A stretch of 64,000 bases of DNA from Bacteroidales bacterium (lineage in GTDB: Bacteria; Bacteroidota; Bacteroidia; Bacteroidales; Tenuifilaceae). A program made the translations under genes and the position numbers. This document shows, in pieces, positions 8,031 through 17,103 of the stretch. Every line of letters begins with the position of its first letter. Position 1 is the first letter of the stretch. Where the stretch lies: assembly GCA_016931855.1 (NCBI GenBank), contig JAFGDZ010000068.1, forward strand, positions 209,421-273,420, written 5' to 3'. The notes under the pieces were generated by a model. It worked only from the letters and a program-made list of their open reading frames with translations. It made no database searches and was not told the DNA's origin.

Positions 8031-9227
8031 ATGAGCAACACTACCATAGTTTTATTCGACGACAAGCGCCACAAGCACCTACTTCCACTAACCTTTACCC
8101 GTCCTGTTGCCGACATAAGAATAGGAATTCTTACCATAAGGGAGAAGTGGGAACACGTAATGGGGATTAGCTGCGGATACCTAACCGCTGATTACCTAAG
8201 CAAGAAGTTCACTACAGGGAATGCCGGCAACAGCATCCTGCTAATTAACGGAGGATTTATCCCCACTACTGAGCTTACCAATCAGATTAAAAGCCTTGAG
8301 CAAAATTCGGCGCTAACACATAAAGGAGCGGTTGTTGCAGCACGCACAGCAAGCATCCCAACGCTAGAGACCATATCGCCAGAGCTATTTCCCAACCGTA
8401 CTGAAATAGAAGAGCCCATTTTCCAGATAGAAAGACCTTGGGATATATTCTCTAAAAATGGCATCGCCCTTGAAATGGATTTCGACCTGATTACAAAGGG
8501 TAGAAAATCGGCACCAATATCAAAAACCAATCAGGTAATTAGACCCGAGCGCGTGTTTATTGAGCATGGAGCCACCGTTGAATGCGCCATACTTAACGCA
8601 TCAACCGGGCCAATATACGTTGCAAAGGATGCCGAGATTATGGAAGGCTCCATTGTGCGTGGCCCATTCTCGCTTGGAGAGCACTCCGCCCTTAAAATGG
8701 GCGCCAAAATTTATGGACCAACCACAATTGGGCCTCACTCAAAGGTTGGTGGCGAGGTTAACAACAGCGTAATATTTGGCTTCTCAAACAAAGCCCACGA
8801 CGGCTTCCTTGGCAACTCCGTTCTGGGCGAATGGTGTAACCTTGGTGCCGACACCAATAACTCCAACCTAAAAAATAACTACGCACCGGTTAAGCTCTGG
8901 GATTACTCAACAGAGCGATTTGCCAATACCGGCCTACAATTCTGCGGGCTTATAATGGGCGACCACTCAAAGTGCGGTATCAACACCATGTTTAACACGG
9001 GAACTGTGGTGGGCGTAAGTGCTAACATTTTTGGCAGCGGGTTCCCTCGCAATTTCATACCCAGCTTTGCTTGGGGCGGAGCACACGGATTTGAGGCTTA
9101 CTCAATACCCAAAGTTCTACAAACCGTTAAAACGGTACTAAGCCGCAGAGGGTTGGAGCTAGAGCAAGTGGACATTGATATCCTCTCCCACATTTTTGAG
9201 ATAACACAAAAGTACAGGAAGTTCTAG
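8031..9227 (+). CDS. GlmU-like sugar nucleotidyltransferase with left-handed beta-helix
   Basis: 398 residues. The N-terminal 180 residues resemble the degenerate nucleotidyltransferase half of Bacteroidota GlmU-family proteins (opening TTIVLFDDKRHKHLLPLTFT, then RPVADIRIGILTI). Residues about 180-370 form a left-handed beta-helix of hexapeptide repeats (for example AEIMEGSIVRGPFSLGEHSA and HSKVGGEVNNSVIFGFSNKA), as in the acetyltransferase half of GlmU. The canonical N-terminal LxGGxGxRM nucleotidyltransferase loop of GlmU is not seen, so UDP-GlcNAc pyrophosphorylase activity is uncertain. Probably cytoplasmic and tied to envelope sugar nucleotide supply. A -7 box lies 45 bases upstream; lon follows on the same strand after about 105 bases. 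Confidence 0.85.
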   Translation: MSNTTIVLFDDKRHKHLLPLTFTRPVADIRIGILTIREKWEHVMGISCGYLTADYLSKKFTTGNAGNSILLINGGFIPTTELTNQIKSLEQNSALTHKGAVVAARTASIPTLETISPELFPNRTEIEEPIFQIERPWDIFSKNGIALEMDFDLITKGRKSAPISKTNQVIRPERVFIEHGATVECAILNASTGPIYVAKDAEIMEGSIVRGPFSLGEHSALKMGAKIYGPTTIGPHSKVGGEVNNSVIFGFSNKAHDGFLGNSVLGEWCNLGADTNNSNLKNNYAPVKLWDYSTERFANTGLQFCGLIMGDHSKCGINTMFNTGTVVGVSANIFGSGFPRNFIPSFAWGGAHGFEAYSIPKVLQTVKTVLSRRGLELEQVDIDILSHIFEITQKYRKF

Positions 9228-9263
9228 GCACGCTTTTTTTGGCACGCCGATTGACTACTATCT

Positions 9264-9302
9264 GTCGCGCATTAAAAAAGTGCGACTAGTGACATGTTGT
9301 CA
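9264..9302 (+). promoter_or_regulatory. Two inverted repeats in the lon leader
   Basis: GTCGCGC (9264-9270) pairs with GTGCGAC (9280-9286) with one G-T pair. TGACA-TGT-TGTCA (9290-9302) forms a second dyad. They sit 31 bases before the lon ATG and do not match the CIRCE heat-shock element. Either could be an operator or leader RNA structure. Confidence 0.4.
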
Positions 9303-9333
9303 TTTAATCACACCCATAGAGAAAGGATAAATA

Positions 9334-11790
9334 ATGAGCCGTAAGTTTAACGTCTTACTCAAAAATCTATACCAAGAGGATTCCATGGATCAAGATCAGG
9401 AATTCATTCCAATTATTTCAAGTGAGGATATGCCAGACATTAAGGAAGCCGATATGCCTACCAGTTTGCCCATACTAGCACTTCGGAATGCGGTTCTTTT
9501 CCCTGGGGTAGTAACGCCCATTACCATTGGCAGGGAAAAATCCACCAACCTAATAAAGAGCCTTACAGGCAAGAAAAAGATACTAGGAGCAATATCGCAA
9601 ATAGACCCAAATGTAGAAGAGCCAGAGCACAAAGATCTGTTCCACGTTGGAACTGTTGCCCAAGTACTAAAAGTACTGGAAATGCCCGACGGCACTACCT
9701 CTGTAATCCTACAGGGATTAAGCCGTTTTGCGGTGAACGAGTTTACATCGGTTGACCCTTTCTTTATGGCAAACGTTAGCCTTTTGGTTGATACTATGCC
9801 AGAGGATGACGACCGCGAGTTTAAAGCCATTGTTAGCTCAATTAAGGATATTGCGCTTCGCATTATCAACCTTTCGCCCAACGTACCACCCGAGGCTGCT
9901 TTTGCCATTAAGAACATTGATGGCACCAAGTTCCTTGTAAACTTTATTTGCTCCAACAGCGAGCTCCCAGCAACCGAGAAGCAAACCCTGCTTGAAAAGA
10001 ACGACTTTAAGGAGCGTAGCATACAGCTGCTACAATCGCTTACCCGCGAGGTGCAGCTGCTTGAGCTAAAAAACGACATCCAAACTAAGGTTAGGATGGA
10101 TATGGATCAGCAGCAACGCGAGTACTACCTGCACCAGCAAATGAAAACCATCCAGGACGAGTTGGGGGGCAGCCCAGTTGACCAAGAGATTGAGGAGCTA
10201 AAGAAGCGTGCTAAGGATAAGAAATGGAGCAAAGAGGTTGCCGATGTATTCGACAAAGAGGTTGGCAAGCTGCACCGCATGAACCCAATGGCAGGTGAGT
10301 ACTCCGTTCAGCTTAACTATGTTCAGCTGCTACTAGACCTGCCCTGGAACGAGTTTACCACCGATAACTTCGACCTAAAGCGTGCCCAAAAGGTACTTGA
10401 CGAGGATCACTTTGGACTTGAACAGGTTAAGGAGCGCATACTTGAACACCTAGCTGTAATTAAGCTAAAGGGCGACATGAAAGCGCCAATTATTTGCCTA
10501 TACGGCCCTCCTGGCGTAGGGAAAACATCGCTTGGCAAATCTATTGCCAAGGCACTTGACAGGAAGTACGCACGCATTTCGCTTGGTGGGTTACACGACG
10601 AATCGGAGATTCGCGGACACAGAAAAACCTACATTGGCGCAATGCCCGGTAGAATTATTCAGAACCTGAAGCGCGTAGGCTCTTCCAACCCTGTGTTTAT
10701 TCTTGATGAGATAGACAAGGTTGGCAAAGATTTCCACGGCGATCCAGCCTCGGCGCTACTTGAGGTTTTAGACCCAGAGCAAAATAACGCGTTCCACGAT
10801 AACTACCTTGAGGTAGAGTACGACCTATCTAAGGTACTGTTTATAACCACCGCAAATGACATTGCCACCATAAGCCCTGCGCTACGCGACCGCATGGAGA
10901 TGATTGACGTGAGCGGGTACATTATGGAAGAGAAGGTTGAGATTGCCCGTAGGCACCTTATCCCTAACCAGCTAAAAGAGCACGGACTAGAGGATAAAAA
11001 ATTCTCGCTTCCCAAAAAAGTTATTGAGGAAATTGTTGAGGGCTACACCCGCGAAAGCGGTGTGCGCACACTTAACCAACGCATTGCAAAGGTGGTAAGG
11101 CACTTCGCAAAGAAAGTGGCCTTTAACGAGGAGGTTGAGGAGAAGGTTACCGTGGCCGATGTTCACAAAATACTTGGGCATCCACGTTACTTAAAGGATA
11201 CCTATCAGGGCAACGACATGGCGGGTGTGGTAACCGGGTTGGCTTGGACTGCCGTTGGCGGCGAAATACTTTACGTTGAAACAAGCCTTAGCAACGGCAA
11301 GGGCAACCTTACCATTACGGGCAACCTTGGCGATGTAATGAAAGAGTCGGCAGTAATTGCCTACGAGTACATAAAGGCACACAGCCAAATGCTAAGCGTA
11401 TCGCCAGAAATTTACGAGAAGTGGAACGTACACATACACGTACCCGAAGGAGCAATACCCAAGGATGGCCCATCGGCAGGTATTACTATGGCCACATCGC
11501 TAGCATCGGCATTTACACAGCGCAAGGTTAGGGAGAGCATTGCCATGACAGGGGAAATTACGCTACGCGGAAAGGTGCTTCCCGTTGGAGGAATTAAGGA
11601 GAAGATTCTTGCAGCTAAAAGAGCCAATATTAAGGAGATAATTATTTCCAGAGATAACGAAAAGGATATCAAAGAAATTAAGGAAATCTACCTTAAAGGG
11701 CTTACATTCCACTACGTTGATAGCATTATGGATGTACTTAACCACGCGCTGCTCAACGAAAAGGTAAAAAACGCAGTTAGCATATCCTAA
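9334..11790 (+). CDS. lon: ATP-dependent Lon protease
   Basis: 818 residues, the full length of LonA. An N-terminal substrate-recognition domain ([19 protein letters not shown] near residue 45) is followed by a helical region, the AAA+ module and the protease domain. The AAA+ module has Walker [10 protein letters not shown] (about 391-399) and Walker [11 protein letters not shown] (about 451-460). The Ser-Lys protease dyad is S714 (in [10 protein letters not shown]) and K757 (in [11 protein letters not shown]). Degrades misfolded and specific regulatory proteins in the cytoplasm. The ATG at 9334 follows AGAGAAAGGA; a second ATG at 9385 (MDQDQEF) is an alternative start. The leader carries two dyads. 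A strong hairpin terminator follows. Confidence 0.98.
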   Translation: MSRKFNVLLKNLYQEDSMDQDQEFIPIISSEDMPDIKEADMPTSLPILALRNAVLFPGVVTPITIGREKSTNLIKSLTGKKKILGAISQIDPNVEEPEHKDLFHVGTVAQVLKVLEMPDGTTSVILQGLSRFAVNEFTSVDPFFMANVSLLVDTMPEDDDREFKAIVSSIKDIALRIINLSPNVPPEAAFAIKNIDGTKFLVNFICSNSELPATEKQTLLEKNDFKERSIQLLQSLTREVQLLELKNDIQTKVRMDMDQQQREYYLHQQMKTIQDELGGSPVDQEIEELKKRAKDKKWSKEVADVFDKEVGKLHRMNPMAGEYSVQLNYVQLLLDLPWNEFTTDNFDLKRAQKVLDEDHFGLEQVKERILEHLAVIKLKGDMKAPIICLYGPPGVGKTSLGKSIAKALDRKYARISLGGLHDESEIRGHRKTYIGAMPGRIIQNLKRVGSSNPVFILDEIDKVGKDFHGDPASALLEVLDPEQNNAFHDNYLEVEYDLSKVLFITTANDIATISPALRDRMEMIDVSGYIMEEKVEIARRHLIPNQLKEHGLEDKKFSLPKKVIEEIVEGYTRESGVRTLNQRIAKVVRHFAKKVAFNEEVEEKVTVADVHKILGHPRYLKDTYQGNDMAGVVTGLAWTAVGGEILYVETSLSNGKGNLTITGNLGDVMKESAVIAYEYIKAHSQMLSVSPEIYEKWNVHIHVPEGAIPKDGPSAGITMATSLASAFTQRKVRESIAMTGEITLRGKVLPVGGIKEKILAAKRANIKEIIISRDNEKDIKEIKEIYLKGLTFHYVDSIMDVLNHALLNEKVKNAVSIS

Positions 11791-11805
11791 TTCACAGTAT
11801 AAGAA

Positions 11806-11858
11806 AAAGGCTAGAGCGTAAATGAGGGGAAACCCACATCCGTTCTAGCCTTTCTTTT
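11806..11858 (+). terminator. Terminator of lon
   Basis: 13-bp stem AAAGGCTAGAGCG / CGTTCTAGCCTTT (one G-T pair) with a 22-base loop, followed by a T-run. Confidence 0.8.
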
Positions 11859-11910
11859 TTAAGTACTACCTATTAGCCCATAATGCAACATTGGGTTCAA
11901 CAAAAAGCTA

Positions 11911-11918
11911 TATCTTTC
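11911..11918 (+). promoter_or_regulatory. Probable -7 box for coaD
   Basis: TATCTTTC differs from TAnnTTTG at the last base. A TTGG at 11891 lies at a plausible -33 distance. The coaD ATG is 17 bases downstream, giving a very short leader. Confidence 0.45.
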
Positions 11919-11934
11919 CGCAAAAATTAGATGT

Positions 11935-12414
11935 ATGGAAAAGAATGCCATATTCCCAGGATCGTTTGACCCATTTACGGTGGGACACGAAGCAGTAGTA
12001 AAAAGAGCACTATCGCTATTTGACACCATATACGTAGCCGTTGGGATTAACTCCAGCAAAAAATCGTTCTTCACACTTGAGAACCGGCTAGCAATAATTG
12101 CAAAAACCTTTGAGAATGAGCCTAGGGTGAAAGTGATTAGCTACGAGGGACTAACCATTGAGCTAAGCAAATCCCTTAACGCCCAGTTCCTGTTAAGAGG
12201 ACTAAGAACATCGGCCGATTTTGAGTTTGAGCGCGCCATTGGACAGGTAAACAAGGCCATGAACCCCAATATCGAAACCGTTTTTCTGCTTACAGCGCCA
12301 GAGCACACCCCCGTAAACTCCACTATTGTAAGAGATATACTTGTGCACAACGGCGATGCATCGCAGTTTTTACCCCAAGCTATCAACATAAAAGATTACC
12401 TTCCGCGGTTATAA
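11935..12414 (+). CDS. coaD: Phosphopantetheine adenylyltransferase
   Basis: 159 residues, normal length for bacterial CoaD. It transfers AMP from ATP to 4'-phosphopantetheine to give dephospho-CoA, the fourth step of CoA synthesis. The nucleotidyltransferase signature GSFDPFTVGH (residues 9-18) with the (T/H)xGH-type motif is intact, as are the substrate-binding RGLRTSADFEFE (about residues 86-97) and the C-terminal VNSTIVRD. Cytoplasmic. It lies directly after the lon terminator; the next gene begins 17 bases downstream and may be co-transcribed. Confidence 0.97.
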   Translation: MEKNAIFPGSFDPFTVGHEAVVKRALSLFDTIYVAVGINSSKKSFFTLENRLAIIAKTFENEPRVKVISYEGLTIELSKSLNAQFLLRGLRTSADFEFERAIGQVNKAMNPNIETVFLLTAPEHTPVNSTIVRDILVHNGDASQFLPQAINIKDYLPRL

Positions 12415-12431
12415 CAGGAAACCAGTCCACA

Positions 12432-13847
12432 ATGAAGAATCTACTTCGCAAAGCCATAATAGCTACAGTGCTACTAGTGCCCTTCTTAGCAAAAGGGCAA
12501 CTAGTTACCTTAAAGGGAAAAGAGAATAGCCACGCTGGGCAAGAACTTGTGTTTTACAAGCACAGCGACCTGATAACCCTTACCGAGGAGGAAGTTGGAC
12601 GCTGCAAGGTTAGCAAAAAGGGAGATTTTTCGTGCAAAATAAAAATCACTGAGACAACCTTTATATACGCCACGCTTGGTGTGTACAAAGCCTACATGTT
12701 TGCCGAACCAGGCAAAGCATACGAGCTGATACTCCCCCAACGCGAAGACAAAACCGAGGCTCAGCGCCTAAACCCCTACTTTAGGGAAACCGATCTTCAC
12801 ATTGGCATTGCAAACATCAGTGAAGCCGATATTAACTTCGCCACTAGTCAGTTTGACGCACTCTTTAACCAGAGCTTTGATGAGATTGTAGAGAAAACCT
12901 ACAAGGGGGAGCTCACCCTGAGTATCGACTCAATTATTAATACCATTGAGAACCTTTTTACCAGCAACACAAACAGCTACTTTCACAGCTACAGAAACTA
13001 CCGCTACGGGTTACTTAAGCAGCTTACGCTGTACCAAAAAGCCAAAAGTATCTCCAACGAGTACTTCCTAAACCAGCCCATACAGTATAACAATACCGCA
13101 TACATGGAGCTGTTTAACCTAGTTTACGACAAGTACTTTATTCACTTTGGCCGAACGCTGGCAGGAAAAGCTATTTTCGATAACATCTCGCAGCAACGCA
13201 GCTACAGCGCGTTAAAGCAAACGCTGGCCACCGATAGCATATTAGCTAACGACACGCTAAAGGAGCTAGTAATACTAAAAAGCCTTTACGGGGAGTTTTT
13301 CGACGATGAGTTCTCTCGCTCGGCTCTGCTAGCCATTCTTGACTCGCTATACTTTAGCACAACAATACCAGAGCACCTAGTAATTGCCGAGAACATTAGA
13401 ACAAGAGTAACAAAAATGCTTCCGGGCTTTGTACCCACACAGTTCGAGCTAAAGGATCAGAACGGGAAACCCAAATCGCTTAACAGCTTTAAGGACAAGT
13501 ACGTTTACCTTAACTTTTGCTCAACCACAAGCTATACCTGTTTGCAAGACTTTGTTCTACTCAAGAAGTTCTACGACAAGCATAAAAAGTTTATTGAGGT
13601 AGTTACCATTTGCATTGATAACAACGAGAACGACATGCAGGTACTACTCAAAAACACAGGTTACGACTGGACCTTTTTATACTACGGCAACAAGCCAGAG
13701 CTGGTAAAGGATTACGATGTTAGAGCCTACCCAACCTACTTCCTTATTGGTCCCGACAAAAAGCTAATTTGGTCGCCAGCCCCATCGCCCCGCGAAGATG
13801 TAGAGGTGAGACTATTTAACCTACTAAGGGCAAAAGGCGAAATTTAA
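12432..13847 (+). CDS. Exported TlpA-like thioredoxin-fold protein with altered active site
   Basis: 471 residues. The signal peptide (MKNLLRKAIIATVLLVPFLAKG) is followed by about 310 residues of the N-terminal region common to Bacteroidota TlpA/DUF4369-like proteins, then a thioredoxin-fold domain at about 335-471. In that domain the strand before the active site reads YVYLNF and the next residues CSTTSYTC. Aligned to the FWATWCPPC pattern, the first redox Cys is replaced by Ser (SYTC). The cis-Pro motif RAYPTYFLIG is kept. It is therefore unlikely to be an ordinary disulfide reductase. Periplasmic or membrane-attached. It ends overlapping the convergent Nudix gene by 4 bases. Confidence 0.8.
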   Translation: MKNLLRKAIIATVLLVPFLAKGQLVTLKGKENSHAGQELVFYKHSDLITLTEEEVGRCKVSKKGDFSCKIKITETTFIYATLGVYKAYMFAEPGKAYELILPQREDKTEAQRLNPYFRETDLHIGIANISEADINFATSQFDALFNQSFDEIVEKTYKGELTLSIDSIINTIENLFTSNTNSYFHSYRNYRYGLLKQLTLYQKAKSISNEYFLNQPIQYNNTAYMELFNLVYDKYFIHFGRTLAGKAIFDNISQQRSYSALKQTLATDSILANDTLKELVILKSLYGEFFDDEFSRSALLAILDSLYFSTTIPEHLVIAENIRTRVTKMLPGFVPTQFELKDQNGKPKSLNSFKDKYVYLNFCSTTSYTCLQDFVLLKKFYDKHKKFIEVVTICIDNNENDMQVLLKNTGYDWTFLYYGNKPELVKDYDVRAYPTYFLIGPDKKLIWSPAPSPREDVEVRLFNLLRAKGEI

Positions 13848-14467
13848 ACAACTCCAGCAGCCCTAAACACATCAACAACAGAGCCAAAGGAATCGCTCAT
13901 AAGGGCAGGAATCTCCTGTGCAGGCAACCATAATGCCTGCGTTATATCCTCCTCGGCTTGAGGCACAAGCGGCATATCACCATCGTACTGCATACAATAC
14001 CAAACCGTACGTTTTAGGTACATAACACCATTTATAAAATAAGTATGGTATGTATCTACTAAATGGTGCGTTATTGTAAGGTTGTCCACCCCACACTCCT
14101 CCGTAACCTCACGAATTGCGGCCATATCAACAGGCTCATTCTCCTCTACCTTACCCTTGGGCAAGTCCCAATGGCCACGCCTACGAATAATAAGGTAGTC
14201 CCCCTTTGCATTTTGCACCAACCCTCCAGCCGCATCAACCAAGGTAAAGAACGATTTAAAATCGTTAAAACAGGCCTCAACATCTAATGCAATAAGAAAA
14301 ACGTTAAAAAGCTGCGAAGAGCTTTTAAAAAATTGAAGTACCTTTGGAACCGTATTCCTACTCTCGTAGGAGATTAAGATATCGTTATGTACAGAGTAAT
14401 TCATGCTAAGCTGGTCTGTTATAACGAGTAGCCTATTGTTAAAATAAATTGAATGCGATATAGCCAT
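13844..14467 (-). CDS. Nudix hydrolase
   Basis: 207 residues. An N-terminal extension of about 75 residues (opening MAISHSIYFNNRLLVITDQL) precedes a Nudix domain. The Nudix box runs from GKVEENE to REVTEECGV at about residues 122-144, with the conserved Gly, Glu, Arg-Glu and Glu-Glu in place, so it should bind Mg2+ and cleave a nucleoside diphosphate-linked substrate. The product of this group in Bacteroidota is not assigned. Its start codon (14465-14467) overlaps the pyrE start codon (14466-14468) on the other strand, and its stop overlaps the convergent TlpA-like gene. A downstream ATG at 14404 is possible, but the upstream residues match the usual family N-terminus. Confidence 0.9.
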   Translation of the reverse strand: MAISHSIYFNNRLLVITDQLSMNYSVHNDILISYESRNTVPKVLQFFKSSSQLFNVFLIALDVEACFNDFKSFFTLVDAAGGLVQNAKGDYLIIRRRGHWDLPKGKVEENEPVDMAAIREVTEECGVDNLTITHHLVDTYHTYFINGVMYLKRTVWYCMQYDGDMPLVPQAEEDITQALWLPAQEIPALMSDSFGSVVDVFRAAGVV

Positions 14468-15101
14468 GACTAGGAATGATGTTGTAAAAAATCTACTCCA
14501 AATTAATGCAATTAAATTAAATCCATCAAACCCTTTTACATGGGCATCGGGATGGAAGTCGCCTATTTACTGCGATAACAGGAAAACCCTGTCGTACCCA
14601 GCAGTGCGCAACCTAATTTGCGATAAATTTGCAGAGCTAATCAGGGCTAAGTACCCAAACGCCGAGGTTATTGCTGGCGTTGCCACTGGCGCAATAGCCC
14701 ACGGGATGCTAGTTGCCGATAGGCTAAACCTTCCATTTGTTTACATCCGCGCTGCGGCAAAAAAGCATGGACTGGAGAATCTTGTTGAGGGCGATATTAA
14801 GAGCGGCCAAAAAGTGGTTGTTATTGAAGACTTAGTGTCAACAGGAATGAGCAGCCTTGCAGCGGTTGAGGCGCTTCGCAAAATAGACTGCCAGGTACTA
14901 GGAATGGCTGCCATTTTTACCTACGGATTTAGCAAAGCCGCCGAGAGTTTTACTCAGGCTAACGTTACCCTTGACACCCTTGCCAACTACAACGAGCTAG
15001 TTGAGTATGGCGTAGAACAAGGCTTTGTTAAGAGCGAGCACCTTGAAACCCTTAAGCAATGGCGTAACGCCCCTGAGAGTTGGGGTGGAAGCAACAGCTA
15101 A
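14466..15101 (+). CDS. pyrE: Orotate phosphoribosyltransferase
   Basis: 211 residues. Catalyses orotate + PRPP to OMP in pyrimidine synthesis. Key features: SGWKSPIYCDNRKTLSYP near residue 29 (orotate-binding region), GVATGAIAHGMLVAD (about 73-87), the flexible catalytic loop KKHGLENLVEG with Lys-His (about 99), and the PRPP-binding motif VVVIEDLVSTG (about 118-128). Its ATG shares two bases with the start codon of the divergent Nudix gene, so each gene's promoter and leader must lie inside the other's coding sequence. No alternative Met exists before conserved residues, so the overlap is real. The SRPBCC gene follows after 60 bases. Confidence 0.97.
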   Translation: MTRNDVVKNLLQINAIKLNPSNPFTWASGWKSPIYCDNRKTLSYPAVRNLICDKFAELIRAKYPNAEVIAGVATGAIAHGMLVADRLNLPFVYIRAAAKKHGLENLVEGDIKSGQKVVVIEDLVSTGMSSLAAVEALRKIDCQVLGMAAIFTYGFSKAAESFTQANVTLDTLANYNELVEYGVEQGFVKSEHLETLKQWRNAPESWGGSNS

Positions 15102-15161
15102 TTGGGAATAGAAAAAAGGGGATATGCTTACACCAAGCACAATTTACTATAACAATTACCA

Positions 15162-15569
15162 ATGACTACGTTTGAAAGCAAAGTTGTTACCATAAGCAGA
15201 ACCGATGAGGATATATACAAGGTTCTGTCAAACTTCCAAAATTTTAGCCCATTTATCCCTGCCGACAAAATTGAGGACTGGGAGGCCACAGAGGATACCT
15301 GCAGCTTCTCCGTTAAGGGCATTGGGAAAACAGGGTTAAAAATGATTGACCGTGAGCCATTCAAAACCATTAAGGTTGGTGGTGCCGATGGTGCGCCACT
15401 TGACTTTAACCTTTGGATTCAGCTTAAACAGGTTGCCCCTTACGATACCCGCATGAAAATCACCGTTAAGGCAGAGCTTAACATGATGATGAAAATGCTC
15501 CTAAAGGATAAGCTGCAAAAAGGAATTGATTCCATGGCCGACCAAATTGCAATGGCATTTAATAGGTAG
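15162..15569 (+). CDS. SRPBCC (START-like) family protein
   Basis: 135 residues with the helix-grip pattern of small Bacteroidota SRPBCC proteins. It opens TTFESKVVTISRTDEDIYKV and has a long amphipathic C-terminal helix (MMKMLLKDKLQKGIDSMADQ). No catalytic residues are recognised; the fold binds hydrophobic ligands. It lies downstream of pyrE in the same direction, a neighbourhood seen widely in the phylum, and ends before a strong terminator. Function unknown. Confidence 0.8.
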   Translation: MTTFESKVVTISRTDEDIYKVLSNFQNFSPFIPADKIEDWEATEDTCSFSVKGIGKTGLKMIDREPFKTIKVGGADGAPLDFNLWIQLKQVAPYDTRMKITVKAELNMMMKMLLKDKLQKGIDSMADQIAMAFNR

Positions 15570-15584
15570 TGCCACACAAGAATA

Positions 15585-15634
15585 GCGGGGATACACCTTT
15601 TGAGTATCAAAAGGTGTATCCCCGCTGCATTTTT
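15585..15634. terminator. Very strong terminator after the SRPBCC gene
   Basis: Perfect 19-bp stem (15585-15603 with 15607-15625) closed by a 3-base GTA loop and followed by TGCATTTTT. It separates the SRPBCC gene from the convergent birA. Confidence 0.9.
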
Positions 15635-15652
15635 AAACAGATGCCACTACCC

Positions 15653-16387
15653 CTATATCACAAAGGACACCTCCTTAAACAGATACTCACGGATTGAGCC
15701 GTCGGCCAGCTCAAGAACCAGCTCACCCGAGGGTTTTACCAATTTTATGCGCGCCTCAAAAACACCCGTGGTATCGCAATACCTAAACCAATCCGACTTA
15801 CGGTAAAGGCTTTCCATGTAACTGGCAACTAGAGCGGTTGTATTGCCACGCTTAAGCGTATCGTACCTAACGGCTAATAGATTAAGCAGCGTATCAAGCT
15901 CAGCGGGTAGCTCATACCCCCTACTGGTAAGCAATTTGAGTGAGGCAGGATTTGGCAAATCGGCCGAAAAGCGGGACTGATTCACATTAACTCCAATCCC
16001 CACAACCGAAAAGCCAAAGGAGGAGCCGCTAATGCTATTCTCAATCAGTATTCCACCCAGTTTGCTATTACCAACATAAATATCGTTTGGCCACTTAATA
16101 GTAGCGGGCACCCCATGCGACTTAAGCCAGTCGCACACCCCAAGCGCCACTGCCATAGAGAGCAAAAACTGATTATGAACGGGCAAAAACTCAGGTCGCA
16201 GCACAAGGCTAAAAGTAAGGTTATCGCCAGGCTCACTCTCCCAGTAGTTCCCCCGTTGTCCCCGCCCCTCGGTTTGCGAAACAGCGGCAAAAACAGCTCC
16301 CTCAGCAGCGCCCCTTGCTCCTTGCGCAAAAGCAAGGTCGTTTGTTGACCCCACAGACTCCAACCACTCAACCTTAAAATTTAGCAT
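15653..16387 (-). CDS. birA: Biotin-[acetyl-CoA carboxylase] ligase
   Basis: 244 residues. Activates biotin to biotinyl-AMP and attaches it to the biotin carboxyl carrier protein. Family residues: SVGSTNDLAFAQ near residue 11, the biotinyl-AMP loop TEGRGQRGNYW (about 39-49, variant of GRGRRGR), and the ATP/biotin site IKWPNDIYVGNSKLGGILIE (about 98-117). The N-terminal winged-helix DNA-binding domain of E. coli BirA is absent, so it is a group I ligase without repressor function. Cytoplasmic. Divergent from rsfS across a 260-base gap. Confidence 0.95.
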   Translation of the reverse strand: MLNFKVEWLESVGSTNDLAFAQGARGAAEGAVFAAVSQTEGRGQRGNYWESEPGDNLTFSLVLRPEFLPVHNQFLLSMAVALGVCDWLKSHGVPATIKWPNDIYVGNSKLGGILIENSISGSSFGFSVVGIGVNVNQSRFSADLPNPASLKLLTSRGYELPAELDTLLNLLAVRYDTLKRGNTTALVASYMESLYRKSDWFRYCDTTGVFEARIKLVKPSGELVLELADGSIREYLFKEVSFVI

Positions 16388-16422
16388 CAGAATTTATATT
16401 TTGTACAAAAATACAAATTCTG
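16388..16422 (-). promoter_or_regulatory. Inverted repeat with -7 box at the birA start
   Basis: CAGAATTT (16388-16395) and AAATTCTG (16415-16422) form an 8-bp dyad ending at the birA start codon. On the minus strand the interior reads TATTTTTG, a TAnnTTTG -7 match, so promoter and dyad overlap. BirA itself has no DNA-binding domain. Confidence 0.4.
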
Positions 16423-16618
16423 CATTGCAGGCACGCTCTGTTAAAGAATAATAAAATGGAATTTACACATTGCACCCATGCAATCTTCTAGCGTAATTGC
16501 ACTTGTAGCAAACACACAAAACCCGCTGCAAATAAACGCAGCAAACAAGGAATAAGGGCAAAGGTAAAACAATACACTAAACACCTAAATAAGCCGCATT
16601 GCTTAGACAAATTTTAGT

Positions 16619-16626
16619 TATCTTTG
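16619..16626 (+). promoter_or_regulatory. -7 box for rsfS-ftsH run
   Basis: TATCTTTG, an exact TAnnTTTG match, lies 23 bases before the rsfS ATG; TTGC at 16599-16602 sits near the -33 distance. Confidence 0.6.
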
Positions 16627-16648
16627 TAAATTAAATCTAAATTGATTA

Positions 16649-17029
16649 ATGATTAAGAAGCAGCAAAAAACAAGCGTTGAGCAATTGCTAGAGAGTATTG
16701 TTAATGCCATACAGGACAAGAAAGGGAGTAACATTGTTTCTATAGAGATTGGGAAATTGCCTAATGCAGTTTGTGAGTACTTTGTAATATGCCACGCCAA
16801 CTCTACAACACAGGTTGGTGCCATTGCCGACAATATTGAGGACGAGCTAATAGAGAAGCACCACGAGAAAATTTGGCAAAAGGCGGGTCAGGACAACGCC
16901 ATTTGGATAATCCTAGACTATGTAGATATAGTAGTTCACGTATTCCAGAAGGAATGGCGTGATTTCTACAGACTAGAAGAACTTTGGGCCGATGCTCAAA
17001 TCAAAAAATATGAAGATGTGAACGCGTAG
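16649..17029 (+). CDS. rsfS: Ribosomal silencing factor RsfS (Iojap)
   Basis: 126 residues. Binds uL14 on the 50S subunit and blocks subunit joining under nutrient limitation. Typical Iojap features: an N-terminal helix with LLESIVNAIQDKKG, the core YFVICHANSTTQVGAIADNI (about 46-65), and the signature WIILDYVDIVVHVFQKEWRD (about 90-109) with FYRLEELWADA at the end. First gene of a same-strand run with ftsH, DUF2007, cdsA and psd, preceded by a recognisable -7 box. Confidence 0.95.
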   Translation: MIKKQQKTSVEQLLESIVNAIQDKKGSNIVSIEIGKLPNAVCEYFVICHANSTTQVGAIADNIEDELIEKHHEKIWQKAGQDNAIWIILDYVDIVVHVFQKEWRDFYRLEELWADAQIKKYEDVNA

Positions 17030-17103
17030 GAAGCCCCCATTTGACTTAAATTCGAACAAATGGCATCTCCTAGCGTTTTTGAGAATACAAAAATGTGATA
17101 CAC

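Noticed and set aside
9396..10079. Long minus-strand open frame opposite the first third of lon
   Set aside because: Serine-rich shadow frame with no family features, lying fully inside the well-supported lon gene.
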